DNA of 23,085 bases from assembly GCA_009602725.1 (NCBI GenBank), contig WELB01000061.1, forward strand, positions 17,166 to 40,250. Reading direction: 5' to 3'. Under the pieces are notes generated by a model. It searched no databases. It worked only from the letters and a program-made list of their open reading frames with translations, and had not been told where the DNA came from. The position numbers and the translations under genes are program-made. This DNA is from Spirogloea muscicola (lineage: Eukaryota > Streptophyta > Zygnematophyceae > Spirogloeales > Spirogloeaceae). Of this stretch, positions 9,025-18,520 are shown in pieces. How positions within the stretch are numbered: position 1 is the stretch's first letter; the number at the start of each line of letters is the position of its first letter.

Positions 9025-11044
9025 TCAAAACAATGCCGCCAATCGCTGCTCAAGGGTCTTCACCACCCTAAGTGACTCCAAAGCTTCCTGCTTTTTCCCC
9101 TCTCGCTTCAAGCTCAGGGCCTTCAGCTTCCCTGCTCGTATCTCATTGCCTAGCTTCCTCTTCTCTTCCTCTGACGCAGACACCTGGACTGGCGGCTGAT
9201 GCACCTCCTTGCTGGGACCTATGGTCAGGCCAACCCCCTGCAGCGTAGCCATTAGCTGGGGGTCCAAGACGTCCTCCACGGACGCGTGCTCAACTTCCTC
9301 TGTCATAGGCTCAGGCGCCCTTTGAGTTGCTGTTGGGGAGGCTCCACTGTCCATGGGGTCACAATCAGCCCTGTTGTGTGCGAGTTCTCCTTGCCCAGCT
9401 TGGCGGCTTGCCAAAGCTCTTGATTGCCTTAGGCAATCCAGTGCTTCGGCAGACTTGCCCTCCTTCCTCAATGCAAGAGCTCTACGCTTCAACGTGGCAA
9501 TCTGCTGTGCCAGCACCACCTCGCTTGGGCCTTCTGACGCATCTGAAGCTGCAGCAGGAGGCTGCATGTCTACGGGCCCAGTGATGGCAGCACTACTCAC
9601 GCCAAATTTACTCGGCTGGTCCGCAGCCACCATCGTCGAGGAAGCGAGGCTTGCTGACGCCTCAGAGTCACCAGTCGTCATTCTCGAGGGTGCATATGCC
9701 CCTTGCCGAACTGGCAGCTTCGACTGAGCACTTGGATCTGGCTGCTGAGATGCAGGTTGCATATTTCTGCTTCCGGGGGCTTCCGTCAAATGCCTGCCAG
9801 AGAGCATTGCTGGTATGCTGGATGGACCAATGACCCCCAGCTCGTTCAGCACAACAGCAATGTCTTCCTCAAGTGCTTGTTCCCTGTGCTCCACCTCCTC
9901 AGCTGCCGCCATGTTCTTGATGCAGGCGCGCTCGCTGCTCCTCTCTGAGGGGCCCCTGCCAATAGGTGCTGTGCTAATGTCAGGCTGCAGTGCCACTGCA
10001 CTAGCCTTGACACTGCTGCTGCTTGCTGTCATTGCTTGCGTGCTTTCTTTACCACTCGTGGTAACCAGCAGCTGATCAGGCTTTGAGGGAGGCCTCAAGT
10101 CCTGGATGTTGCTAAGTAACGGTTCATGAAGCGCTGGCCCCACTGCCGTCATTGCCGCAGTCTCCAGCCTTTGGCCAGATTCACCAGGTCTTCCGGTGCT
10201 GCTTCGGATCCCCTGTCTCCTCTCAGTTGAACTACCATCCAGCCTGCTACTTTGAGCTAAGGTCGGTGCTGATACTGGCGCTGATGCTGAAACAGAGACT
10301 GATGCTAATGGTGGCAAAGCACGTTCGGCGGGGAGCTGTGCGGTGGACGTAGACGATGGCTGGGGCTGCTGCATGAGCCCGTTCTTGGCAATAGCCGGCA
10401 CAAAGCCCAAGCCGGCATCTACTGCAGCCTGCACATCTGTCAACAGATCTTCCAGCTGCACCGCAGCAGCCTTGCTCTTTCGCATCTCTTCCAGCGCCTC
10501 GGCGCTCCGGCCCTCGCGCTTCAGCGCCAGTGCACGACTCCGGTGCACCTCAACTTGCTCCTGCAGCGAGACTGTGCCGCTGCCTTTACTATCACCAAGC
10601 ATCCCCGGCGTTGCCATTGCTGGCTGCAGATTTGGAGCTGCTGGAAGCACTTTAGCAGGTGGCGGAGGGACTGTGACTTCCTCCTCCTTCCACCCCAAAC
10701 CCCGGAGCACAGCTGCAATGTCAGGGTCAGCGAGGTCGCTGTCTGTGACCTCCACATTGTCGTCCTCATCCTCCTCTTCTGCAGCCTCTGCGAGCAAAGC
10801 CGATGGCACTTGCGACGACGGTGGTGGGGGCGGCACAGGTTCTTGCACTCCCCTGCCGGCGCCCTTGTTCTCATCCGCATCCTTGCTCCAGCCTAAGTCA
10901 GCAAGTGCAGCGGCCATGTCAGGATCGTTGAGGTCGTCATCAGTGACATCAATGTCATCCTCGTCATTGTTGTCATCGCCACTGATGTCGCTGCCTCCAG
11001 TGTCTCTATGAGAGCCCGACACTGTTGGCACTGCCAAGGGGGAG

Positions 11045-11087
<43 letters not shown>

Positions 11088-13133
11088 TCTGATGACCCTC
11101 TGCGAGGGCCATCTCCAAGCCCTTAGCTCGCCGCATCTCCGCCAGTGCCTCGGTGGCCCGCCCCTCACGCTTTAGAGCAACAGCCCTCTGGCGGCACGCC
11201 CCTAGCTCCGCCTCCATCATAGTGCGGGTTGGCACTGGCGCCGATGCTGTAGCTGCCATCGGTCCTCTTTGACCAGTTGCCATCTTCACAAGTAGCCTGT
11301 CGTCGTCCTCCCAACCCATCTCACGGAGCGCCGCCACCATCTGAGGGTCGTCCAAGTCTTGCTCATCCATGTCCTCATCCAAATCAAGAATGTTGCCTTT
11401 ACTGCCGACATCATCATCCTCAGTATCGCCAATGCCAATGGCGGCCAGGCTGCGGAGATCAAGTTGCGGGAGCCCTTGCAAGTCTGCAAAGTAGCTGTTG
11501 TCGGCGCCACTGGCTTTGCCAGGCTGGTCCAAGCCAAGCAGCTTCTCCAGGTCGTCGACATTGTCGCCGCCATCATCATCCCCCTCCTCGTCATCACCAG
11601 CACCAAGAATGTCAGCCTCGTCAGCCTCTGCCTCCAACTGCTTGGCGCGCTTCATCTCTGCCAGCGCATCCGCCGCCCGGCCCTCGCGCTTAAATGCCAG
11701 TGCTGCCTTCTTTGCAGCCAGAGCCTTGGAGCGCAGATGGTCACCGCCCCTGCTGCTGCTGCCATGACCTGTATTTGGCGCAGAGGCATCCGAACGGGCT
11801 GGTGCCGAGCGCGAGACATCGGCGTCGCTCCACCCAAGCTCCGCCAGCATGCGCAGGATCTCGGGATCCTTCTCGTCATCAGCCGTCACTCCACTGCCCA
11901 GGCTCCGCCGCCGCGGCGGGGCTTGCGCAGAGCGGCCAGGCGGCAACGGCTGGCCAGCCTTGCGCCGGCCACCTGCCCCGATTCTGGGAGAGTCACCGCC
12001 AGTGGAAGGAGTGGCAGAACCCCCAGCAACCGAACCAGGCACTAGCTGCGCGAAGTCGGCACTTTTGCTGGAGAGAATGGAGTCAGGATGCAGCGCTGGC
12101 GCCGCTGTTGCTGCTGTCGCTCTGCCAAGGGTGGCCCCAGCAGCAGCATGTTGCGCCTCAGCATCAGCCGCCTGTCGCTCGAGCGCTTTAGATAGCTGGA
12201 ACGCACGGCTGGCAGCAGCTGCAAGGCCATTCCGCCTCAGCTCCGACGAGCGGGCGCGCTCCTGAGCTGCTGCTGCCCGGAGCTCTGCAGGCGACCTGCT
12301 GTCCACGTCTGCCGGCAGCAGTAGTGGGTCTGAGGCGCTCCTGACATGTCCAGGTGGCGGGCTGTCCTCTGCGTCTTTGGCGCCGTCCACCACTGATGGT
12401 CCATGTCCTGCACGATGACTTGGCAAAGTAAGCCACTGACCGATTCTCTTCATGAGATACATAATTCACTTGGACTGCACCTCATATGCTTGATGACTTG
12501 AGCTGTAAATGCAGCAGTGTCAATTTAGGAAACCACGCAGCAGTCACTCATTTGCGCCTCTATTCACTGCTTCACTTGATGTAGCCTCCATCAGGAATGG
12601 CAGCATATGGCGATCCTCACGAAGTAGTGGCATCTTGGTGGTGAATTCACGACTAGGATAAGCAGCGGTGCATGCACAGATGATGATGGAAGGTGGGCCT
12701 CGTCACCTCTGGCACCGGGTCGCGCGCCGCGCTTGGCATTGCGAGCCTCTCGCAGGGCGGCGCGGTGATCGGCGAGGCAGCGATCGCAGGCCTTGACGAG
12801 GTCGCCGCCAACGGGACCATGTACGGGGACGCGGCCCGTGGAGCAGCCGCCGCAGACGGCGGCGCCGCACCTGCGGCAGTGGTGCTGCGACGAGGCAGCG
12901 AGCAGGGGATATGAGACTGCTGAGCCTCCGTCAAGCAGCGGCGGCGGCGTCCATGGAGGGCCTCGCACTGTGAGAGCGAGCCGCGACTGCCGTCAGACAG
13001 CGCCTCGGCCGGCTCGGGTCTCGTTGCGGACCTTGTGGCGGAGCAGCGAGAAGGCGGCGCCGCACACGGAGCACGCCCGCCCGTCGTCCGCGCCCGCCGC
13101 CGCGGCGGCGGCCGTCCGGGTGGGGCTGGCCAT
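9025..13133 (-). CDS. FYVE zinc-finger protein with acidic LGW and basic KREG repeat modules, 1220 aa
   Basis: Proposed exons in transcription order are 13133-13032, 12884-12707 and 12407-9025; all junctions are GT-AG and in phase. The start has a strong context (GCCATGG). FYVE fingers bind phosphatidylinositol 3-phosphate on endosomes. The eight zinc-ligand cysteines are all present: C21, C24, C37, C40, C45, C48, C67 and C70. The basic signature RHKHHCRRCG (32-41) is rebuilt exactly by splicing. The usual N-terminal WxxD motif is not evident. The rest alternates two modules. One is acidic, ending LGW or similar (about 267-290, 437-467, 577-607, 643-672, with weaker copies near 935-957 and 1137-1160). 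The other is a basic helix of the form ALxLKREGRxxEALxxMRxxK (about 133-180, 325-353, 497-530, 712-747, 1060-1097, 1180-1220), resembling DM14-type helical repeats. A polyglutamine run lies at about 535-547. Plants have FYVE proteins with comparable KREGK repeats; the endosomal role is inferred from FYVE. Confidence 0.9.
11047..11085 (-). repeat. (CAG)13 microsatellite encoding polyglutamine
   Basis: Thirteen CTG units on the plus strand, read as CAG on the coding strand, encode a glutamine run in the linker after the third KREG module of the FYVE protein. The pure triplet array is likely to vary in length between strains. Confidence 0.9.
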
Positions 13134-13582
13134 GGCGCCGCCGCAGCCGCCGCGGGGTGCGGGCCGCGCGGCACTGGCGGCGGCGCTGGGAGCGTGGGAG
13201 GGCCGACGTCAGATTTGCCGCTTCAGAGTTGATGGGAAGCCCCGTCAGGGGGACGTCGCAAGTACCACGAAGGATGGCCACTTGGCATTCCCCCGCGGCC
13301 GTTAGGGCGGGCCTGAAATCCCATCTGAATAGCGACGGCGCTACCGTCACGTCACAGCCGGGCCCCCACCGACAGCCTCGGCCCTCAAGTGGCCGCGGCT
13401 GCCCCGCGGCGGCGGCGGCGGCGGCGGCGGCGGCTGTCGTTGCGGCGGCGGCGGTGGCCTCGGATCGTCACAGGGCTCGCCTTGGCAGTCGGGCCATGGG
13501 CGCCCGTGCGACGCTATGACGTGAAGGCAGGCCGCCGGCGGCGAGCCCTTCGGCGGTGGCGGCGGCGGCGGCGGCGGCGGCG
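13134..13582. promoter_or_regulatory. Divergent promoter region between the FYVE gene and SWEET gene 1
   Basis: About 450 bp separates the two divergent start codons. It contains two GGC/GCC triplet tracts (about 13406-13433 and 13556-13582), the second running right up to the SWEET ATG. No TATA box was seen. Shared regulation is possible but not shown. Confidence 0.4.
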
Positions 13583-15504
13583 ATGGCGGCGTGGGAGGTG
13601 GACCCTGCCGTGCAGTCCCGCCTGGGGTCCCTCGGTGAGCGCCATTGCCCAGCTCGCTTGCAGGCTCGACCAGCTCCATTGCCAGCTCTGTCGCCGCCGC
13701 AGCGTCCACGGCCATGTCCCAGACGGCCGGGAAGGCGGGGCCGAGCTGACGGCTCTCGCGCTGGCAATGCAGGCACGCTGATGGCGGCGGCCATGTTCCT
13801 CTCGCCAGCGTGAGGCAGCCTCGCCGTTCCCCTCTCCTCCCAGCACTTCAGCCCCCTCCCTCCGCTACCCTTCTGCTTGTTGCCTAGGCCCGATATATCC
13901 GCTGGGCCGCCCAAGACCCTGTGCATGCATGTGGCGGCTCGTCCGGCCTGCCTCCGCCTGCTCCGCCCATCTCAGCGCCTCCTTCTCCTTGATTCTCAAG
14001 TGCTGACAACTTGAGACTGAGTCTGGCTGAGATTGAGCACTGAGTTTGAGACTTCTCTGTGCTCGACCTCAGGCCGACATTCCGGCGCATTCTGGCTCGC
14101 CGTAGCACCGAGGCGTTCTCCTCCTTCCCCTACATCTGCGCACTCCTCAACTGCGCCGTGTGGGTGCTCTACGGCCTCCCCGCCGTCACGCCCGGCCGCC
14201 TCGACCCGCTCGTCACCAACCTCATCGGCGTCGCCTGCGAGGCCACGTACCTTGCCATCTTCGTGCGCTACGCTGCAGAGCGCCCACGGGTGGGCGTCGC
14301 TGAGCAGCCCACCTGTGCACCTCCCTCCTACCCCCCTCCTCTCCCCTCGCCCCAGTGCATGGCTCCATGGTCCGTCTCCCGAGGCCCCTCCTCCTGCGCT
14401 CTGCCTCTACACCCTCCCACCCTCTAACCAGCACCCCCTCTCTCCACTTACTCTGCTTTTTAGATCCTTTTGTTGTGGTTATCCAATGCACCCCCCTTAT
14501 TCTGCGGCCTGCTTGCCATTGCAGCGCGAGGTGCTGCAGGCGCTCGGTGCGCTGGCCGCCTTCCTACTCGGCCTTGTTGCTGTCGTATTTGGTGCCCTGA
14601 AGCCAGGCCACCGCAGCCCCGTGGTCGGCGCCTTTGCAGTCGTTTTCACCGTGGTCATGTACGGCTCCCCACTCTCCGCCATGGTGAGGCTGCTGTTCCA
14701 GACTGACTTCTTTGTATGCTCGCCCGCCAAGTCTCAGTCAAGTTCTAGAAGGGGCAAAGACTCCTCTTCCTCCTGAACAGCGGCTGTCATGCACTTACTT
14801 ATTGAGCTTGCCACCTGAATAGGCTATGGTGGTTCGAACGTGGAGTGTGGAGTTCATGCCACTGCCACTGTCGGCACTGGGCGCCGCATGCTCCGCCTCG
14901 TGGCTCGCCTACGGGCTGTACGTGCGCGACATCGTCGTCACACTGCCCAACGCCGCCGGCTGCCTTCTCGGCCTGCTGCAGCTTGTGCTCTACGCCGCCG
15001 TATCTGCGCTGCCGGGCCCAGGCCGCCAGCCTGGTGGACGGGCAAATAACCACGGCGGCAGCACTGACGAGCTACTCCGAAGTGCCGTCCACCACGATGC
15101 CCAAGGGTCTGGCGACTTGCAAATGCAGTGAGTCTTCTGGGCCCCTTGCCGCCCCTCCCTCTCTCCTTGCTCCCTCCTCTCCTCTTACGCTTGTCAGGCC
15201 TCTTCCTCCCTCCTCCCCAGTCCTTCCATCATCCCTCTCCTACTACTGCCCCGCTCGTCTCAAGCTTGCCTTTCTCACTTCGACAACCCTTTCTCCAGAG
15301 TCGCTGCTTCTCTCTGCCTTCCTTCCACCTTCTACATGTGCCGTATTGCCTGATTGGCGCCGTCTCTGTCACCACACCCTGAACCACCAGTGTCCCTCTC
15401 CCTCTGCCCCTGGTGCGCTGCACTTCAGCCGGCAGCTTGGTGGCAGCGGCAGCTACAGTAGCACGGGGGGCACAGCTTGGACCCCCGAGGCCAAGAGCGT
15501 GTAA
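13583..15504 (+). CDS. SWEET sugar transporter 1, 6 exons, 281 aa
   Basis: Proposed exons are 13583-13634, 13773-13809 (37 nt), 14073-14289, 14525-14683, 14823-15127 and 15429-15504; all are GT-AG and in phase. SWEETs (MtN3/saliva family) move sugars down their gradient across the plasma or vacuolar membrane through two three-helix bundles joined by a linker helix. Hallmarks are LSPAPTFRRI (TM1), FPYICALLNC and YGLP (TM2), VTNLIG (TM3), MYGSPL (TM5), RTWSVEFMP (TM6) and LPNAAGCLLGLLQLVLYA (TM7). The transport prolines P29, P49, P151 and P168, the pore asparagines N79 and N198, and W182 all sit at a constant offset of +6 from the Arabidopsis SWEET1 residues as I recall them. The last exon gives a short Gly/Ser-rich cytosolic tail. 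Its first ATG choice and the final intron rest on phase and splice consensus only; without that intron the protein would end at 15131. The substrate cannot be read from sequence. Confidence 0.92.
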
Positions 15505-15688
15505 TGTTCGAGTGCCAGTGAGCGAGCTGCGCACCATTCTCATTCCCATAGGCCCCCTCAGCACTCCCATGCCGCTGCTCGCAGATCGGCGTGATGGCGA
15601 CGCGGCTGCTCGCACTTCGCATGCCCGGCCTCCCTTCCATCACCTCTCTTTGCTTCCCTTCCCCCTTCTGCCTCGATTGCCTGCCTCG

Positions 15689-15693
15689 TGTAA
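15689..15693 (+). terminator. Putative poly(A) signal TGTAA of SWEET gene 1
   Basis: TGTAA lies 185 bases after the proposed TAA stop. Another TGTAA overlaps the stop codon itself and is too close to serve. Confidence 0.5.
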
Positions 15694-15787
15694 TACCCTC
15701 CATTAGGCCGAGTTACCACCAACCATTTGATGTCCTCCAACATCAGCAGCCTCTTTGACACATGCGCAACACTCTCCATTGCGCTCT

Positions 15788-15792
15788 TTACA
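15788..15792 (-). terminator. Possible poly(A) signal TGTAA of SWEET gene 2
   Basis: A minus-strand TGTAA 411 bases after the SWEET 2 stop. If used, the 3' UTR would include the duplicated 3'-end copy and the telomere-like tract. It lies about 95 bases from the SWEET 1 signal, so the two transcripts would end almost together. Confidence 0.35.
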
Positions 15793-15870
15793 CGCTTGCT
15801 TCTGATCCCTCTTCCCCCCCCTGCGCTGGCAAACTTTAATCAAGTAAACTCCAATAGATAGATGCAATTA

Positions 15871-16056
15871 AGAATGGCCAAACCACATGCTTCAAAGTCA
15901 AAATTATGTCTCTTGGTCTCTTTGGTAAGTGTCTCTTGATAAAGTGACCCATGTATTGGCGCAGCCTGTCAGACGAGGCTGAACGGCAATGTCTGAAGCC
16001 TTGCCACTGGCTGCAACGGCCTTGGGCAGGGCCAGCTCCGCGGAGCCCTCAGAGGC
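15871..16056 (-). repeat. Diverged copy of the SWEET gene 2 3' end
   Basis: This segment is colinear with 16086-16265, which holds the last about 20 codons, stop and start of the 3' UTR of SWEET gene 2. Shared blocks include AGTGACCCATGTATTGG, GCCTTGCCACTGGCTGCAA and CTTGGGCAGG. On the minus strand the copy reads like the C-terminal tail (GSAELALPKAVAASGKA), but the codon matching the TGA stop is TCA. It is a non-functional partial duplicate with a small internal duplication near 15907-15940. Confidence 0.85.
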
Positions 16057-16081
16057 TAAACCCTAAACCCTGAACCCTAAA
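16057..16081. repeat. Interstitial telomere-like repeat (CCCTAAA type)
   Basis: About three and a half units of CCCTAAA, one of them altered to CCCTGAA, sit directly between the two copies of the SWEET 2 3' end. TTTAGGG is the telomere repeat of plants and many green algae. Confidence 0.8.
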
Positions 16082-16085
16082 TCTA

Positions 16086-16265
16086 CAAAATGCCAGTACC
16101 AAACTGCCGCTTCAAGACCAAAAGAATGTCTCTTGGTAAAGTGACCCATGTATTGGAGTAGACTGTCAGCGCAAGGCGAAGACGAGGCTGCACTGCAATT
16201 TCTCAAGCCTTGCCACTGGCTGCAATGGTCTTGGGCAGGACCAGCTCCGCAGAGCTCTCAGAGTC
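16086..16265 (-). repeat. Parent copy of the duplicated SWEET gene 2 3' end
   Basis: The functional source: the C-terminal codons of SWEET gene 2 (from 16265 down to the TGA at 16203-16205) plus about 115 bases of 3' UTR. It pairs with 15871-16056 in direct orientation. Confidence 0.8.
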
Positions 16266-18060
16266 AGGAGCCGATGACGGCTCCAGAGGCAGCGCTTTCG
16301 TCTTGTCATGGCGGCAGTAGCGCGCATACAACAGCAGCTGCGTAGCGCCCAGCAGCGCGCCAACTGCGTTTGGAATCTGGGAGGCAGGAGGCAGGAAGTG
16401 GGAAGTTTAGTGTAAGGAGAAAGAGATTATGAAAAAGAGACATTGAGGAAAAAAGAGATTAGGGGGATGAGGGGAGAGAAGAGGGAGGTGGGAAGAGAAG
16501 GGAGATGAGGAAAACACAGGCGATTGGAGGAGTTGGGGGAGGAGGCGAAGTGGTCATGGGAGCGGAGCGAACAATGATGTAGACGTCTACGACGTAAATG
16601 GCATATGTTGTCCATGCAACGCCGTTGAGGAAGGCGTTGAGGGAGAGGTAGAAGGGCATAAATTCGACACTCCGTGTCCGCATCACCAGTCGCTGCAAAA
16701 CATTGTCAATAGCAGGATGTAGGATAAGGCGGGCAAGCCACGAGAGGAAGGAAGGGGGCGAGTGGCAGAATGAAGATGAGCCAGGAGGGGTCTGGCAATT
16801 AGGAGACGAATTGTCAGGAAGTAGGAGGTCGAGGATGTTGGCGAGGGGGAGGGTTTCCAGTGGGAAGAGGAGGGAGTGGTTGAACGGAAAATGGGGAGGG
16901 AGGAGAGGGAAGTTGAGGAGAACGAAAAGAGGGAAGGCGTTGCAGAGTGGGACTCACCATGATGGTGAGCGGGGAGGAGTACATGGCAATGGTGATGATG
17001 TCGGCCACGATGCCCAGGAGGGTGCTACGCCGCGAGCCGTGCACCGCCGCGAGCGTGATGGCCGCCAGTGTGGCAAAGAAGGCAAGCACCGCAGCGACGT
17101 ACTTGGCCACCACCAGCTGCACGGGAAGCACGGGTCGGTTGCTCAGTGGCTCACAAATAGCAGAGGAGGAGCATAGGAGGGGGTTCTGTGTGTCGAGGTG
17201 TAGGAATGAATGCAGGGCAACGTGGGAGAGCGAGGAGTGAGAATGCACGCGCAGGTGGACGGAGGGGGCAAAGCAGCAACGGCCTCCAGAAAGGCAAGGA
17301 GAGGGTGGTGAACCTTCTGCCAGGGCGGTGCGTATATGACGAAGACAGAGAGGTAGACGGCCTCGAGGCCAACGCCGACGCCATTGACAGTGGCGACGAG
17401 CGTCCGGCCATCCGCAATGACGGGCAGCCCGTAGAAGGTCCACACGAGGCAGTTGAGGAACGTAATGGCGTACGGCACTGGGGAGTAGTCCTCTACATCT
17501 CGCCGCGCGACGATGCGCCGAAACGTCGGCCTGGATCAACGCCAGAGACAACAATCAGAGGGCAATTCTGCGCAGGCCCGCACGACCAAGGCGGAGAACA
17601 GGAGGGTTTGCCGGGTTCGGGTGGCGAGATGGAGGGATGGCGGACTGCTCACACGGGCGACAGGAAGAGGCCCAGCGCCGTGATGTTGCCTGCGCCAGCA
17701 TGCGAGCGCCAGTTCCGCAGCCAGCGACCGCGTCAGAGCTGAATGGCAAGCTCAGCAACACTGTGGCCCCCATCCTCTCAGGTCTCTAGGCGCACCGGGC
17801 ACGTCTACTTGCCTCCCCACTTTCTGCGTAGTCTTCGGCCTCCTCTTGAGAGGGAGACGGATTGCAGGAAGAAGCTGCACCACCAAGGAGCTGGCGGTGC
17901 AGCTTCCAGCCGCTGCAGCTGCGACTGCAGCTGCGGGCTCAGTGGGTGGGCGAGACAGGGAGGGCATGGGATTAGGAGGGACGACAGTGATGGTGGAGGA
18001 GAGAGGCGCACCCAGGATGCCGAGGACGAGCTTCACCGTGGGGTCAGCGTGCCAGCCCAT
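16203..18060 (-). CDS. SWEET sugar transporter 2, 6 exons, 251 aa
   Basis: Proposed exons in transcription order are 18060-18012, 17689-17653 (37 nt), 17530-17314, 17116-16958, 16692-16573 and 16376-16203; all are GT-AG and in phase. It is a complete seven-helix SWEET with [20 protein letters not shown] (TM1), [10 protein letters not shown] and FYGLP (TM2), ATVNGVG (TM3), MYSSPLTIM (TM5), [14 protein letters not shown] (TM6) and [20 protein letters not shown] (TM7). The proline tetrad P28, P48, P150 and P167, the asparagines N78 and N197, and W181 keep a constant offset of +5 from Arabidopsis SWEET1. Exons 2, 3 and 4 have the same lengths and phases as those of SWEET gene 1. Here TM7 lies in a separate exon, whereas gene 1 has lost or never had that intron. 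The acidic and serine-rich cytosolic tail ends [11 protein letters not shown]. It most likely carries mono- or disaccharides; substrate and membrane are not determined. Confidence 0.93.
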
Positions 18061-18520
18061 GCCTGCGAGCTACAGCCGCTGAACCCTCAGGATCATCCAG
18101 CCCCCACGGCCGGACGCCGGCAGGCTGCGAGAGGCCCGCTGCAGCCGTCGCGAGTCGTCGGCCGCCGCGGAGCTCCGCGATCGATGCCCGCCGCCGCCGC
18201 CGCCGCCGCCGCCAGCGCCAAGATGCGACGGGCGTGGCCGGCTGACGGCGCGCCCCGCCGGGAGCACGGCGGCTGGTCCTGACGCCCGGCTGCGCCCTCC
18301 CGGCGAGTCAGCGGCGGCCCTGGCGAGGCGAGAGGCGCGAGGGAGTGCCCGGTGGCGGCGCCCGCAGGCGGCGGCGACGGCGGCGGCGGCGGTGGCGGCG
18401 GCGGCGGAGCTGGCGGGGGAGTGACAGAGCTGCGGTAGTAGTATGCCAAGTGTCCGATTTCTGTCTTCTCTAATTGCCTCATTGGAAGATGCTCTATAAC
18501 ACACTCCATTTACGTCTTAA
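18061..18520. other. GC-rich upstream region of SWEET gene 2
   Basis: Triplet tracts of GCC/GGC at 18188-18213 and about 18367-18410 echo those upstream of SWEET gene 1. Long open frames on the minus strand are proline- and alanine-rich translations of these tracts. This is the likely promoter and 5' UTR, with no further gene recognised. Confidence 0.45.

Noticed and set aside
10343-12265. Large plus-strand frames opposite the FYVE gene, rich in Ser, Ala and Gln
   Set aside because: They mirror the codon bias of the minus-strand coding sequence. The minus frame shows the repeat modules and joins in phase to the FYVE exons.
12408-12462. ATG at 12462 (minus) as the start of the FYVE gene's main frame
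   Set aside because: The 18 residues before the splice acceptor are unlike the rest. Using the acceptor at 12407 joins the frame in phase to a perfect eight-cysteine FYVE finger.
14845-15504. One 219-codon frame across the SWEET 1 end
   Set aside because: Only its last 25 codons (15430-15504) are used, as exon 6. The rest is out of phase with TM6 and TM7.
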